Shown: positions 1 to 11,965, counted from the first letter of the stretch. The stretch: 64,000 nt of DNA from Agelas oroides (GCA_949130485.1 OX422188.1:6877969-6941968), one strand, 5' to 3'. The notes: generated by a model not told the origin, from the letters alone. A program made the numbers and translations.

Positions 1-113
1 GGACAAACCAGTTTGTCCTGTCTATATACAAATCATTAAGCTAACCCACTGCACGTAGTGTGTAGCTACAATGGAGCAATTGTGGAACAGGGAATCAAAT
101 TCAGTTAATCAGT

Positions 114-192
114 TGGTGTGTGTGTGTGTGTGTGTGCGTGTGTGGTGTGTGTGTGTGTGTGTGTGTGTGCGTGTGTGGTGTGTGTGTGTGTG

Positions 193-235
<43 letters not shown>
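114..235. repeat. (GT)n microsatellite
   Basis: An interrupted run of GT dinucleotides with occasional GTGTGCGTGTGTGG breaks. The reading frames open across it are products of the repeat and not genes. Confidence 0.97.
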
Positions 236-238
<3 letters not shown>

Positions 239-465
239 ACCCAGCTCTTACTATATAGGTATCACCATAGTACAAAGCTATACCGGAAAATATCACAAGT
301 TTGTTGCCATCTGTATTGCTATGAGTGCGCAACACGAGTAACAATGCCAACGGCACCAAACGAGTGATATTTTTTCTGGTATAACTTGGTACTATGGTGA
401 TAATGATTTTATCATGCAAACCTTCGATTTCATTGTGCTTTCAGACGCAGCGCATGTGACTTGTA

Positions 466-1050
466 TAGCCTCGTTCCCAGGTGCGGAGGGGGAGGAGAAA
501 GTGCGCCTGGTACACACTGTTTGCGCATGCGCGTAATTATAGGCAAGACCACGTGGTAGAATTAGGGGCGTGTACTAATATGACGATTCGGTTATCACGT
601 GAATAGCATAAACCGTCATTAAAAAATACCTCGGCTTTTGTTCTTAGGACGCTATAAACATGCTGCTACATGCTTTGCCTAGTTTTATACTGTCAGATAC
701 AAAGAGAAATGTCTGGTAGGCAGTGGTAGGAATCGACTTACCGGAAATGGTGGATAACCGCATAAATGTACGCTTCCTCGGTAAACGCACGCATTGGAGG
801 CAATCTGTTCGTTCTTGAGCTTTATCTCGAGGTACCTAGCTACCAGAAGGCCTAGAACAGCGCGATATGAAACTCACTCGAACAGAACACCAACTGGCAT
901 ATCAACGAGGCGAGTTTATGACGTCACCAGTATACATACGTATACGTATGAACACGGTCGCCACGGAATTCCGTAGCGATTAAACGCATGCGCAAACAGT
1001 GTGTACCAGACGCTCTTTCTCCTCCCCCTCCGCGCTTGGGAACGAGGCTA
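466..1050. mobile_element. MITE, TIR family TAGCCTCGTTCCCAG
   Basis: The two ends are inverted copies about 70 bp long, starting TAGCCTCGTTCCCAG and ending in its complement, including the shared stretches rich in GGAGGAGAAA and TGCGCATGCG. The element is flanked by an exact 10-bp direct repeat, GTGACTTGTA, at 456-465 and 1051-1060, which marks the insertion. No transposase frame is visible inside, so it is a non-autonomous element. Confidence 0.85.
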
Positions 1051-1125
1051 GTGACTTGTAGTACCTGATACGGATTCTCACGTGACTTGTAGTACCTGAT
1101 ACGGATTCTCACGTGACTTGTAGTA
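1051..1125. repeat. 31-bp tandem repeat
   Basis: Two full units and one partial unit beginning GTGACTTGTAGTACCTGATA. The first unit directly abuts the MITE at 466-1050, so its start doubles as the right target-site copy. Confidence 0.8.
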
Positions 1126-2040
1126 AAAAATACGGTTTTTTATAAACTTTGTGCAGCTGCAAGGCTTCCCCATTGACTCCAATACATTCGTGTGAGTTAG
1201 ACGTATGACAGCAAAAATTATAGCCATTGCATGTAGGGTGATGACAAAGTTTGTGTATATTTCATCATTTCCAAAGGTACAAAGTGTGATACTGTGACCC
1301 TTAAGGAATTTTCAAGTAGTTGGATTGCACTGTAGGAATTTGCCACAGGCCTGAACTGGCCCTCACTTGTGTGGTTGTGATGTGGTCACCAACTGAAAGT
1401 CAGTAGAACACTGGACTTTGCACTCCTAAAAGGATACTATTTAAAGAACACCTCAGGGCCTGTTGGAAACCATATATATATATCAAGTTATTGTGATTCT
1501 GCTTCCTGTTACAAGTATTGCTTAACAGTGCCAAATTCCACCACCCACCCCAAACTTCCATAAGGCGTGCAGGGGAATAAATGTTGTGCAATGTGTTTAT
1601 CTCTTGTTGGGTTTCAAAGCTTCCTAACTTGGGGTTGATAACTGCTCCATGCTTCAGCCTGCTTTGGTTTTAATTTATTAACAACAGTTGTATATAATTG
1701 CCAAGTGCAGTGTGGCTTGCTAATTGTGACGTAAGCGTAGTGAGGCTTGGTAGTTTTGTTGTATTCTCGGCCCTGTATGAAATGTTAAATGTATGTTTGG
1801 CTCCTGGGGGCCCTGCAAGTCTTAGGCACACGTGGTTACCATCACTGCTGAACATAAGCACAAGAAAGTGATTGAGTGAGCAACCGATTGAGCAAACTTG
1901 AGGTTAAGTATTCAGCTCAACCTCTACTGATTGGGACCTTGATCCTATAGTTAGCGCTACTAAGCAAGCGAGCGAGTTTGAGTAAACACTCAGCTTGACT
2001 TTTATAGTTCATGGTCTCAATCGTATGAAGGAGCAAGCGA
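1126..2040. other. No gene seen
   Basis: AT-rich sequence without a convincing exon, RNA gene or element boundary. Short open frames on the minus strand at about 1400-1860 have no recognisable domain and no supporting splice context. Confidence 0.6.
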
Positions 2041-2043
2041 TTG

Positions 2044-2395
2044 AACTCAGCATAAGCAGCCAGCTTGATCTACATCGCTTGGCAGTGAACTCAGCATAAG
2101 CAGCCAGCTTGATCTACATCGCTTGGCACTGAACTCAGCATAAGCAGCCAGCTTGATCTACATCGCTTGGCAGTGAACTCAGCATAAGCAGCCAGCTTGA
2201 TCTACATCGCTTGGCAGTGAACTCAGCATAAGCAGCCAGCTTGATCTACATCGCTTGGCAGTGAACTCAGCATAAGCAGCCAGCTTGATCTACATCGCTT
2301 GGCAGTGAACTCAGCATAAGCAGCCAGCTTGATCTACATCGCTTGGCAGTGAACTCAGCATAAGCAGCCAGCTTGATCTACATCGCTTGGCAGTT
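2044..2395. repeat. 44-bp minisatellite, 8 copies
   Basis: Eight nearly perfect head-to-tail copies of a 44-bp unit beginning GAACTCAGCATAAGCAGCCA; only one or two single-base differences are visible between copies. Confidence 0.95.
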
Positions 2396-2569
2396 TCTGG
2401 TGCCCCTTTGTGGGTATTGCATCCTGTCAGTGATGGAACTTTATCACTCAGCAGAATTTGCAAGCTGTCATTACCATGGTAACAGATGGTAGCAGCTACT
2501 CATGTAGATGGTGATGTATTCCAAAGTCTGTACATTGTAACCCACAGTAGCTCGTTAAAGAATGCGTGA

Positions 2570-3105
2570 ATAATGGCGCCATTTCCTATGGTAGCTATGA
2601 TCTTTATCCTGTTGCTATGGAAGCAGAGTTACTCCCCCAGGGCAAGTAGCTCTATGAGTACAAGCATCTTGTTAGGGCGTTGGTACTTTATTTTGTTCCT
2701 GTAGTAATTAATGTTTCCATGGTTGCTTAAGGTGGACAGTAGGTGTTATATCTGAGGAAGTTTAATTATAATGTGTAAACAATGACACCATTTCCTAAGG
2801 TAGCTATGATCTATATCCTATTGCTATGGAAGCAGAGTTACTCCCTCAGGGCAAGTAGCTCTATGATTACAAGCATGAGCTCACTAACTTCCTACCAATA
2901 TCTTGTTAGGAAGTTGGTGAACTAGTATGTTGATTTTCTGACAGCTTATTTTGTTCCACGTTTCCATGGTATCCAAATAGAGAACAGATTAGCTCAACAT
3001 GGACAAATATCTGGGGAAGTTTGTTAATATGTAAATAAATGATCCCATTTCCTATAGTAGGGTGTATCTCATTGCTATGGAAGCAGAGTTACTCTCAAAG
3101 CATTT
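2570..3105. repeat. Diverged ~215-bp tandem repeat, about 3 copies
   Basis: The segment CATTTCCTATGGTAGCTATG followed by TTGCTATGGAAGCAGAGTTA recurs near 2580, 2790 and 3045, with related sequence (TTTCCATGG, CTTGTTAGG) between copies. Confidence 0.8.
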
Positions 3106-4255
3106 ACAGAGAATATAACCTCGTTCCCAGGCCTTCCCCCCTCCAGCTTTTGATCGCTTGCAGTAAGCAAGAATGGAGAGAAAGACCTGAGGTTTCTTAC
3201 CACATGATCTGCAGAACAGGGGACATGCAGGTTCTTGATACGGAATTTTTTTTTTAGCAGCCCCACAAAAGCTATAGAAGTTCCAGTGGAAGGTAGCGAT
3301 TTCGGAAGATTAACCTTTTTTTTTTGAAAGAAACAGCTTGTTCTTCAAAATGACTCCCAGTAACTACTGGAAAGCCCTACAACAGTTTGCCCCATTGAAT
3401 GGTCTTCAGGCAGATATTTGTATCTTGTGAATGGGTGCAATACAAGCGGACCACCTTTGCATTTTGGTTCAATGGAAGTTTGTATGGGAACAAATTAAAA
3501 TGAGCGTAACTTCCACATACATTGAATGCACAACTTGAGAGTGGTAACACTCGATAGAGCTCGCCGAAAGCTTTCTTCTGAAATGGAAGGACAGGTTCTA
3601 CTTCTAGGTTTGAATCAATGGTTGCTGTCATACGAGCATTGCAACCCCAAATGTAGCTTCTTTTTGCCACATCAGCTCTGTTTTGCCACTGCTGGATGTT
3701 TCATGCACATCACTTGGCAAACCCTATCTTGTTGGATATGTTGACATGGCTCTCGGCTGGCACTTGTCCCGTTTCATTGTTGGCACAGAACGCAAGATTG
3801 GTCTCATATTCTCTTTAATCTTGTTACCAAGCTTCTTTCATTTTCAATTTTTGATTAACTTGTCTGTCCTTCTCATTGTTGCTACAAGCAATCGTAATGG
3901 TCACATGTTGTTGATGCGCGCGTGTACGTGTGTATGTTATCGTTACATTGTCTGTTTATGTGCAAGATTGTACCCCAAATAACTCGTCGAATAGACAAAC
4001 ACAGGATATAAACATCACAGTTGTGACTTCTGTGCATCCATGTAGCAAGCCCACAAGGCATGGCTGGAAAAATGGTGCAAGCGTAGGGGTGATAGTGTTG
4101 CAGTGTCGTTTCTACCTTGTTTGGTTATAACCCTTTGGGGACCCATCCTTACATGCAGTTGTTTTTATTACTTGTTATTATAGAATTGGCTGTTGCACTA
4201 GCCAAATTTGTCTTGCCAGTTTTATCATGGTTATTTCCAAGCTTTGTCAGAGCAC
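3106..4255. other. No gene assigned
   Basis: Short open frames exist on both strands (for example 3377-3670 minus and 3526-3744 plus), but they overlap antisense to each other, match no domain I know and lack clear splice sites. A fragment of the TCGTTCCCAGG repeat family lies at about 3120. Confidence 0.5.
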
Positions 4256-4257
4256 TC

Positions 4258-5165
4258 AAAATCCTTAGGGTCCACCAAGAACATCCACCGTCCTTCCTAC
4301 CCGAAGCCTGTGCAAGAGGGCGATAGGAAGTCCTTTAAGATTCCCATGTCCCACCAAGAATATCCACCGTCCTTCCTACCCGGAGCCCCATGCAAGTGGA
4401 CGATAGGAAGTCCTTTAACCCTTTAAATGCTAAATTAATTCCCCTAAAGGTCTTGTGTAGACTAGTCCCACCTTCTTTCACCTGTATTTCCACTTCTGCC
4501 AGGAGTTAACCCGAGAAACTTGATCCACAGCTTCCCTCAGAAGTTTTTTGCAGGTTCATGACCCTGACCACACCCACTCATTACCGAGCATTCAATAGTC
4601 TGGGCCCTCCGACCAGGGAACACTCCTCCAGACTGAAAGCTGCCTAAAAAAACAGAAATGGAGTCCCTACAAGGTGAAAGGACCGTTTTCTGTGCTCGTT
4701 TGTACAAGAAAGTGGAGGAGTGGGACACCCAGCACTGACCAGGCCTTTTCTATAGCCAGCTGCAACAGCCGCCATGCACTGCCAGCCAGAGCGGTGCCCC
4801 CACCCACCTCCCCCTGTCCCACCCTTTCTGCTAGCGCAGAACCTATCTTCAAAATGGATTGCGCCAACTGATAACATGCAGCCGAATTTTGATGACGCGT
4901 ATAGGCGTCAATTGCTGTTAAACGGTTAAGATTCCCATGTCCCACCAAGAATATCCACCGTCCTTCCTACCCCAAGCCCCATGCAAGAGGGCGATAGGAA
5001 GTCCTTTAAGATTCCCATGTCCCACCAAGAATATCCATCGTCCTTCCTACCCAAGTCCCAAGAGGATGAGAGGAAGTCCTCAGGATTCTCATGTCCCACC
5101 AAGAACACCCACTGTCCTTCCCCCAACCTAAATTCTAAGAGGACAATGGGAAGTCGTTGGGTTTC
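4258..5165. repeat. ~75-80-bp tandem repeat interrupted by a MITE
   Basis: Five or so copies of a unit with ATGTCCCACCAAGAA, TCCACCGTCCTTCCTACCC and GATAGGAAGTCC are seen at about 4262, 4345, 4935, 5015 and 5090. The array is split by the TTAA-flanked insertion at 4419-4925. Confidence 0.9.
4419..4925. mobile_element. TTAA-flanked MITE (piggyBac-like)
   Basis: A 507-bp insertion bounded by TTAA at 4415-4418 and 4926-4929. Neighbouring tandem units read GTCCTTTAAGATTCCC without the insertion, which gives an empty site. The ends CCCTTTAA and TTAAACGG are imperfect inverted repeats. A diverged homologue lies at about 28185-28600. TTAA target duplication is typical of the piggyBac superfamily; no transposase is present. 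Confidence 0.8.
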
Positions 5166-5330
5166 TGGAGTCCCCCACCAAGGAAGCCACAGTCCTACTG
5201 TCGGTTCATCCTAACACCGTGGTCTTTGTACTTGTCACCTCTAGACCTCCCGATCCCTTTCTAGTGATTCCTCCCACCTGCACACTTTGATATCATACAA
5301 GGCTATTGTTCTGAAACCTTCTTCATTCTA

Positions 5331-5465
5331 ACCTCTTCCTTCGACCCACTGGTCTACCCTTCGTTTGTGAACAATAACCTCTTCCTTCCACCCACTGGTC
5401 TACCCTTTGTTTGTGAACAGTAACCTCTTCCTTCCACCCACTGGTCTACCCTTCGTTTGTGAACT
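5331..5465. repeat. ~43-bp tandem repeat, 3 copies
   Basis: Three copies containing CCTCTTCCTTCCACCCACTG and GTCTACCCTTCGTTTGTGAA. Confidence 0.9.
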
Positions 5466-5720
5466 AACCTTTGAAAAGTGATGTCTTACTCCACAACACT
5501 TGTTGGAACTATAATTAGAGGATGTTCTTCAATGGTTCTCCTTTCTTTGGCCACCAATGTATGTGTACTTGGAGGATATACTTCTTCCTCTTTCCCAGTG
5601 CTGTCATTTCTTTGTCACGTGTACTAGTCTCGTTCCCAGACCCTCCCGAAAAGCAGAGAGGGTCTGGTGTTCTAAGTGACATTTCTTGTCTCATGGGGCA
5701 GGGTCTCCAGTATAAGAATG

Positions 5721-5974
5721 CAAGAGTGCATAAGAACGGGTGGCTAGAGTAAGAGCATGTAACTCCAATAGAAGCCCACAGTCCGGTCAAAATTATTGAA
5801 CCGTACTAAAAATAGAACACCCGGCACGTGCTTAGCAACAACGGCTTATGTCTACGCGTAGCGGCGCGGCGCAGTACATGTTACTATTTTTAGTACAATT
5901 CAATAATTCCGACTGCTTTCAAATTTACGGAGTTACACGCTCTTACTCTAGCCGCCCGTTCTTATGCGCTCTTG
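5721..5974. mobile_element. MITE family M1, copy 1
   Basis: A 254-bp foldback element whose ends match CAAGAGCGCATAAGAACGGG in inverted orientation, with arms extending about 45 bp. It is flanked by the 7-bp direct repeat AAGAATG at 5714-5720 and 5975-5981. The centre carries CTAAAAATAGAACACC and its inverted partner. Other copies are at 10582, 14967 and 17382. Confidence 0.9.
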
Positions 5975-6315
5975 AAGAATGTCATACGTAGTTGCACTTG
6001 ATGTCCGGGACTCAAGATGGCATGCACTGGTTACTTTATACAGCTAGAGTGGAACTGGAATGCCATAACATATAACAGCTATAGCTAAATGCTCAGGGAG
6101 GTCTACACAAAAGGTTATTATATATACACATTTATGGAACACCACTGTGAACTACCATGGTAACGGACATGATCAACAACAGCTTCAAAGACAAGATTTT
6201 ACTATGATGCAGCTTGTTTATGCTGCATGGTATGGTTTATCAGAACTCGAGAAGACCACAAAGTCTCTTTGGACCTCCAAGAACCAGCTGTGGGGCAAGT
6301 TTATTCTACTACTTA

Positions 6316-6425
6316 GACTACACATGGTCTGGGATTGAGACTACACATGGTCTGGGATTGAGACTACACATGGTCTGGGATTGAGACTACACATGGTCTG
6401 GGATTGAGACTACACATGTGCTGGG
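6316..6425. repeat. 23-bp tandem repeat, ~4-5 copies
   Basis: Direct copies of AGACTACACATGGTCTGGGA plus TTG. Confidence 0.95.
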
Positions 6426-6533
6426 GAAAGGGACAGATTGGAACTGGGGCTACTTCCAAGAGAGGCTAATTTGGGGGGTCACAGTTTGTGGTTGAAGGTT
6501 GCAGCCCACTGCCTGTAATTAGCCTGTAATTCA

Positions 6534-6562
6534 CCCCCCCCCCCCCCCCCCCCAAAAAAAAA
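6534..6562. repeat. Poly-C then poly-A tract
   Basis: About 19 C residues followed by 9 A residues. Length is likely unreliable in the assembly. Confidence 0.9.
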
Positions 6563-6624
6563 TGCAGTATTTTGCAGTCTCTCTTTTTGCTCATAGCTGT
6601 GGTCAAAAGTCTAGTTGTGGTAGT

Positions 6625-6725
6625 TCTTGTGGGGTTGCTATTGGCCTAGAGGTCAAAGGTCAAAGTACTGGACTATGAACCAAGGTTCTAGCCCCGCTAA
6701 TAGCAGACATTTATATTTCTCTTCT
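6625..6725 (+). mobile_element. tRNA-headed SINE-like fragment
   Basis: TGGCCTAGAGGTCAAAGGTC resembles a Pol III A box, and GGTTCTAGCCCC about 35 bases later resembles a B box, at tRNA-like spacing. A true tRNA is unlikely because no clean acceptor stem or anticodon arm can be drawn. Confidence 0.45.
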
Positions 6726-7207
6726 GGCTGCACTTGCCCTACTAACTTTGGGGTGACATTAATCCATTTATCCAAGATAATATTTTGATATTAGTTTTGA
6801 TTGTGTTATTGGGATGTCCTTGCATGTTAACTGGGTTATCCTGACCTAGCTAGACCACACATAAATATTGCAATGTAAATATGCTCCCGAGGCCCACATT
6901 GAAGGCTGTGATGTTCCCTGGGACTGCTGCTGTAGCAAACTGAGTGGGGCGTTAATAATGGAAGAAGTTGTCTCTAGTGTTGACTTCAATTAAACAATTG
7001 TTTGTAAATAGAAATCCCCCAAAATTGCTTGGTTAGAACTAACAATGTTTATAGTGTCATGCAAGAAACCATAGTGCATTAATATACCTTATATATACAT
7101 GTACGTACGTACACGTGTATGTGTACGTGTACATCCCATCAATTATCCTTATTAACCCCCTACAGTGCACTTTTTGTGTTAGCTAAGTGTTAAGGGTTAT
7201 TATACAT

Positions 7208-7455
7208 ACCTTTTGTGTAATGTGAGATTCTGGCAGTATTTCTACCAGCTTTAAATTTTGGCGTGGTTGCCATAGCAACCTTAGGAACTCTACTAATGGC
7301 TGTTTGCACACTTTGCTGGCCAGCTGTGGAAATGATGTCCAATTTACCGTGTTGTATACAGCTGTCTAAGGAAGTTGATATCCCGGTAATGTGGCCTGCA
7401 TTCCTGCCAAGTTGAGGCACATGACCCATTTCCCTTCTCTTCCTCTGTGTATCTT
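7208..7455 (-). CDS. Possible internal exon, unrecognised
   Basis: An 80-residue open frame on the minus strand ends at a good donor (AAAAG followed by GTATGT at about 7207) and begins near a possible acceptor (ATACACAG at about 7450). The peptide is rich in Ser, Thr, Ala and Lys, without a domain I recognise. It could be one exon of a gene whose other exons I did not find, or a chance frame. Evidence is limited to splice-like borders and coding-like composition. Confidence 0.22.
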
Positions 7456-7615
7456 CCATCCAATCCTCTTCTCTTCTCTTCTTTCCACACTCCCCTTTTC
7501 TCCACTACTCCCCTTCTCCCTGTTCACCTTCCATTCCTGGAGGTATCATTCCACAGTGTTGTGCTAATGTTGCATACAGATGGCTACAGGACGTGGTACC
7601 CTAACAGTCGAGTCC

Positions 7616-8036
7616 CAGGAGGGGGGGGTAGGACAAGCTCTAAGAATCACATGAAAAAATTTACATTCCATTCTTAGGTATGCGGAAAGTTCACGGCGAT
7701 TTACAGAGATTAAGTATGCGCTCGTAGCATCGAAGTTTGCCGGAGGTTAAACAGGGATCAATGCTTGGAACCTTAGGATGGAACATCCCTGCATTGTCAG
7801 CAAGTCGGAGAAATCCCTGGATATGGGTGAGCCCACCTTCCATGCCGAGAAAACTGCATGTTACCAATTGCAGCAGCAAACCAAAGTGCATGTTTTAGCT
7901 TTAGCGCTGCAAACTACTCTCGAAAACTGCACAAAAAGCACTCCATAAGGTCTGTAGCGCGCGGAATCAGACGATTTCACTGAGCATTACATCATCAGAT
8001 TGCTGAGTGCACATGAGCTTGTCCTACCACCCCCTG
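7616..8036. mobile_element. MITE with CAGGAGGGGG ends
   Basis: The left end CAGGAGGGGGGGGTAGGACA and right end TGTCCTACCACCCCCTG are inverted repeats extending through GGACAAGCTC. Flanks GTCGAGTCC and GTTGAGTCC form a 9-bp target duplication with one difference. There is no coding capacity. Confidence 0.8.
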
Positions 8037-8103
8037 GTTGAGTCCTGATCGGTCACAACAGAATGAGGCCTACTAAGTGGAATGTGGCTATACCAGTATT
8101 CAT

Positions 8104-8110
8104 CCTCCCC

Positions 8111-8141
<31 letters not shown>

Positions 8142-8147
8142 ACACAG
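8104..8147. repeat. Poly-C and (CA)n tract
   Basis: About 20 C residues run directly into a CA dinucleotide repeat. Confidence 0.95.
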
Positions 8148-8214
8148 GACTGCATTCAACTCTTCACAAAACAAGAGAAGATAGACAGCTGGTAAGTGAC
8201 TACCACCAAAACTG

Positions 8215-8271
8215 CTAGTCTCATTCCCAGACCCTCAGTAGTCTCCCTGAGTATTCTGGGAATGAGACTAC
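8215..8271. mobile_element. Short palindromic element, TAGTCTCATTCCCAG ends
   Basis: Only 57 bp long, with inverted ends TAGTCTCATTCCCAGA and TCTGGGAATGAGACTA. It is a deletion product or minimal member of the same TIR family as 466-1050 and 50139-50678. Confidence 0.75.
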
Positions 8272-8397
8272 CCAACTGCCATCTACCAGTCCTGGAATAA
8301 GTCCACATTCATCTGCCTAGTCAGCTAACCTATACACATCTAAGCCTGGTCAGCTAATGATGTGTCCTTCTTGTAAGCACTTGTAGTGGGATATCAA

Positions 8398-8990
8398 AGT
8401 ACTCCTTGCCTTGACTCTCCTGACATGTTGCCTTGACTCCCCTGACAAGTTGCCTTGACTCCCCTGACAAGTTGCCTTGACTCCCCTGACAAGTTGCCTT
8501 GACTCCCCTGACAAGTTGCCTTGACTCCCCTGATACGTTGCCTTGACTCTCCTGACATGTTGCCTTGACTCTCCTGACATGTTGGCTTGACTCTCCTGAC
8601 ACTTTGCCTTGATTTGATCTCCTGACACGTTGCCTTGACTCGATCTCCTGACACGTTGCCTTGACTCGATCTCCTGACACGTTGCCTTGACTCGATCTCC
8701 TGACACGTTGCCTTGACTCGATCTCCTGACACGTTGCCTTGACTCGATCTCCTGACACGTTGCCTTGACTCGATCTCCTGACACGTTGCCTTGACTCGAT
8801 CTCCTGACACGTTGCCTTGACTCGATCTCCTGACACGTTGCCTTGACTCGATCTCCTGACACGTTGCCTTGACTCGATCTCCTGACACGTTGCCTTGACT
8901 CGATCTCCTGACACGTTGCCTTGACTCGATCTCCTGACACGTTGCCTTGACTCGATCTCCTGACATGTTGCCTTGACTCCCCTGACATGT
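8398..8990. repeat. Minisatellite, 22-bp then 26-bp units
   Basis: Roughly nine copies of a 22-bp unit (TTGACTCCCCTGACAAGTTG plus CC) pass into about thirteen copies of a 26-bp unit that has an extra GATC and reads TTGACTCGATCTCCTGACAC plus GTTGCC. The longest unit block is almost perfectly homogeneous. All three minus-strand frames stay open through the array and would encode repetitive Ser/Gln/Arg-rich peptides. This is a result of the unit having no stop in any frame, so no gene is called. Confidence 0.95.
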
Positions 8991-9239
8991 GTAACTGGCA
9001 TTCACTGAAGCCTAAAAGAGAGATCAATGGAGTATTACTATGTGATCAACTAATTTGTGGTTCAGTAATGAATTTTTGCTAGTTGGGTTTCGCAGATTTC
9101 CACATCTCACAACCTGCTGCAGAAGCCTAGAAAGACAGGAACTAATTTCACTTTTAGTGTGTATTCATTTCCTTGGTCAAACTTCCATAGTAAGCTTCTC
9201 TAGCCTTTACTTCCTCTGACACTTGTGGCTTCATCGCAT

Positions 9240-9515
9240 GCTCTGGCTTGTCTAAAATTAACTTGTCCTGACACTAGTGTCTCATCTTGTGGCTTGTCCT
9301 GACACTAGTGGCTCATCTAGTGGCTTGTCCTGACACTAGTGATCTCTCCTGACACTAGTGGCTCATCTAGTGGCTTGTCCTGACACTAGTGGCCTGTCCT
9401 GACACTAGTGGCTCGTCTAGTGGCTTGTCCTGACACTAGTGGCTCATCTAGTGGCTTGTCCTGACACTAGTGACCTCTCCTGATACTTGTGGCTCAACTA
9501 GTGTCTCAACTAATG
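9240..9515. repeat. ~31-bp minisatellite
   Basis: Variable copies of CTCATCTAGTGGCTTGTCCT plus GACACTAGTGG. Confidence 0.9.
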
Positions 9516-9519
9516 GGTT

Positions 9520-10570
9520 AGACAGAGGCCTATCCTAGGTTGTACAGATGTGTGGTATTACCAGGGATTTACTGTATTTCCTTGAATAGAAGCCACCCTC
9601 GAATAAACACACCTGTCAGTTTATACACCAGGTTTAAGTTTGGCTGTATAGCTAATAAACACCACGTCTCAAAAAGATGCCGGGTACCATCTGAGGGCGT
9701 GGCACTTTTGTCACGTTATGTGCATAGTCGAATCTTCAAGTGTCTCATAAGATGCTACGAGTGCCTTTTCATTCAACAGCGTGGAATGCTTCCAGTATGC
9801 CCGGTGCACCAGGTACAAGGCTAGAAGCGATTGGTGCTGCGGAACAAAAGTGTCCGGCTTGTGAGACCAGCTAGGGAACTGGCATTCATCAAAGATTTAA
9901 AGCTAGCTGGGATTAGCATGAGTGGTTTATGAAACGAAAAGGGCTCTTGCTACGATGTAAAAGTACCATCAATAAACTCAGCAGACATACCAAGTAGTTT
10001 TATAAATACCAGCCCGTTTAAAAGCCAGCCCGTTTAAAAGCCAGCCCGTTTTGATGCTGGGCCTACAGACCCCTAAAGGAAATCGGCACCTGAGCAGGAA
10101 ATATGGTATGATCAATAACCACTGGGGTGGAACCCAAAAACAAAAATGGTTATTGTAAGCCATAAATTTCTGGCTATCATGCATGCATTGTGCAGTCTGG
10201 TTTGTCATTATTGTTATTAGTAAGCATACAAGGTAGGAAGTTATACAACTTCATGTGGTATGCATAACAGAATCTACAACTTGTATGAGTTGATGCAAAA
10301 ACAATCATCAGAAATAAGGGTAGAATATTAGTTCAGGAATTCATGGCTTAGTAGCTAACCTTTGTCCTCGGGCTATGTCCTCGGACTCGGTTGATATACT
10401 GAAATAAAAGAACTTCAGCATTGTGTTATAGCTGTAACTCTTAATTAGAACGGGTTGTTGTTGCCAACTCAGATTGTCCAATGATGTTTGTGTACAGTAG
10501 TGTATAGTAATGTTGCCAAAAGTAATTGTCTGCCTCACGTAACGTATTTTGTGAATCACGAACACTTGAC
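9520..10570. other. No gene seen
   Basis: Contains a short direct repeat of TTAAAAGCCAGCCCG at about 10015-10055. No exon or RNA gene is supported. Confidence 0.55.
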
Positions 10571-10581
10571 ATAGTTCATAT

Positions 10582-10834
10582 CGAGAGTGCATAAGAACGG
10601 GCGGCTAGAGTAAGAGCGTGTAACTACGTAAAATGCGAAACCGGGCGGGATTTACCATGAGTACTAAAAATAGTAACACATACTGCGCAACTGTGCATAT
10701 AGACATAAGCCATTGTTGCTAAGCACATGACCGGGTGTTCTATTTTTAGTACAGTTCAATAATTTTGCCTGGACTACGGGCTTCTATTGGAGTTCCACGC
10801 TCTTACTCTAGCCGCCCGTTCTTATGCGCTCTTG
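10582..10834. mobile_element. MITE family M1, copy 2
   Basis: Same inverted ends as the 5721-5974 copy, 253 bp long, flanked by the 7-bp direct repeat TTCATAT. The inner part is in the opposite orientation to copy 1. Confidence 0.9.
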
Positions 10835-11965
10835 TTCATATATAGCGTAATACTGCACTGTACTAAGGAAGTCTTAGCCTGGTATTGGCTGAAATGCATC
10901 CTGTGTAGTGCATTACTTTGCACAACATTTAGACCTGCTATTTTGTAAGGAGATATACATATGTCCACATTATGTACATGAAATTTCAATTATGACGGAT
11001 TAAAAAAAATTGCATAGATGAGGTAATCCACATGCATAACACAGGATTGAGTTGCTAGTGGCCTTGTAGTTTAAATATGACTTGATAAGTCCCAAGTTTT
11101 AGCTCAGTCTTACATCATAAATGTGGCTACGGTTTCGTGTGAAATGATTCACCATATCCAGGATCTTGCAATAAAATATGTCTTAAACCAGCTGCCAGCT
11201 GGTTGCACAAAGGCATGGAGTGGGTTCTAAGAAGCTGCTAGGATGAGATAGTCTCCATTGAAGTAATCCCGCAAATGAAATTTAGTGAAGTTGGTCACAG
11301 GCTTGAAGGAATCCTATGACTCAGCATTTGCTTGGAAGAGTTTTTTTTATTATGATTGGTTTTCAAGAAAGTTTCCAAGAAACTGCCACAGTGGCAAGGG
11401 GTTTTTCTTCTGTGAATCCACACTTGGATCTTTGATGTAACAAGAGAGCAGGAAGCATAGGCATGACCCGTTGTCGGAGGTATGGACTGCAAAAATGCTG
11501 CCGTGTTTGGCATGTGAGAAAAACTTTGTGATCCACTTCAAGGCATCTTATTGTTGTGAATTCACTCCCTCCCTCACGTTTTGCAAAGTGCACAGCAACA
11601 CTGCTCTGTTAAGGTTATGATCAGCTAGTTGGAAACCTTTGAAATACATGCAGGCACCAGTTGTTTGCATAAGCAATTATTACAGAAGCTGTGTGGACGC
11701 ACGTCCCCAAACTGACCCGGCGTTGCTTGAGTAGTTACTGCAATCTGCAGTGCAGTGGGCAAGTATAGACATAACGATAACATTTCAGTGGGCACCTGCA
11801 AAGTAGTAAGTATACGATAACATTTCAGTATGATGTTCGAGCATTGCAAGAAGGGAATACTACGAAGTTTTTCCACCCAACCTCACCGAACTTCCAGGTG
11901 CCAAGTGTATGTTTGACCTTCTGCAGGTACTCCCTAGGTACAGCTACTCACCTTCCCTTACTCTT
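10835..11965. other. No gene assigned
   Basis: Open frames on the minus strand at about 11295-11600 overlap in three registers and match nothing I recognise. A motif GTTTGCATAAGCAATTATTA at about 11665 has a diverged partner near 44275, which points to an old dispersed repeat. Confidence 0.5.

Noticed and set aside
71-419. Open frames through the GT repeat on both strands
   Set aside because: They consist of dinucleotide repeat translation (Cys-Val and His-Thr runs).
2044-2395. CRISPR array
   Set aside because: The 44-bp units are contiguous with no unique spacers; this is a eukaryotic minisatellite.
8350-9027. Minus-strand frames of 203-225 codons
   Set aside because: Three parallel frames over a stop-free minisatellite; repetitive Ser-Arg-Gln peptides and no start or splice context.
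11295-11593. Overlapping minus-strand frames of 63-76 codons
   Set aside because: Three registers are open at once and no domain, paralogue or splice border supports any of them.
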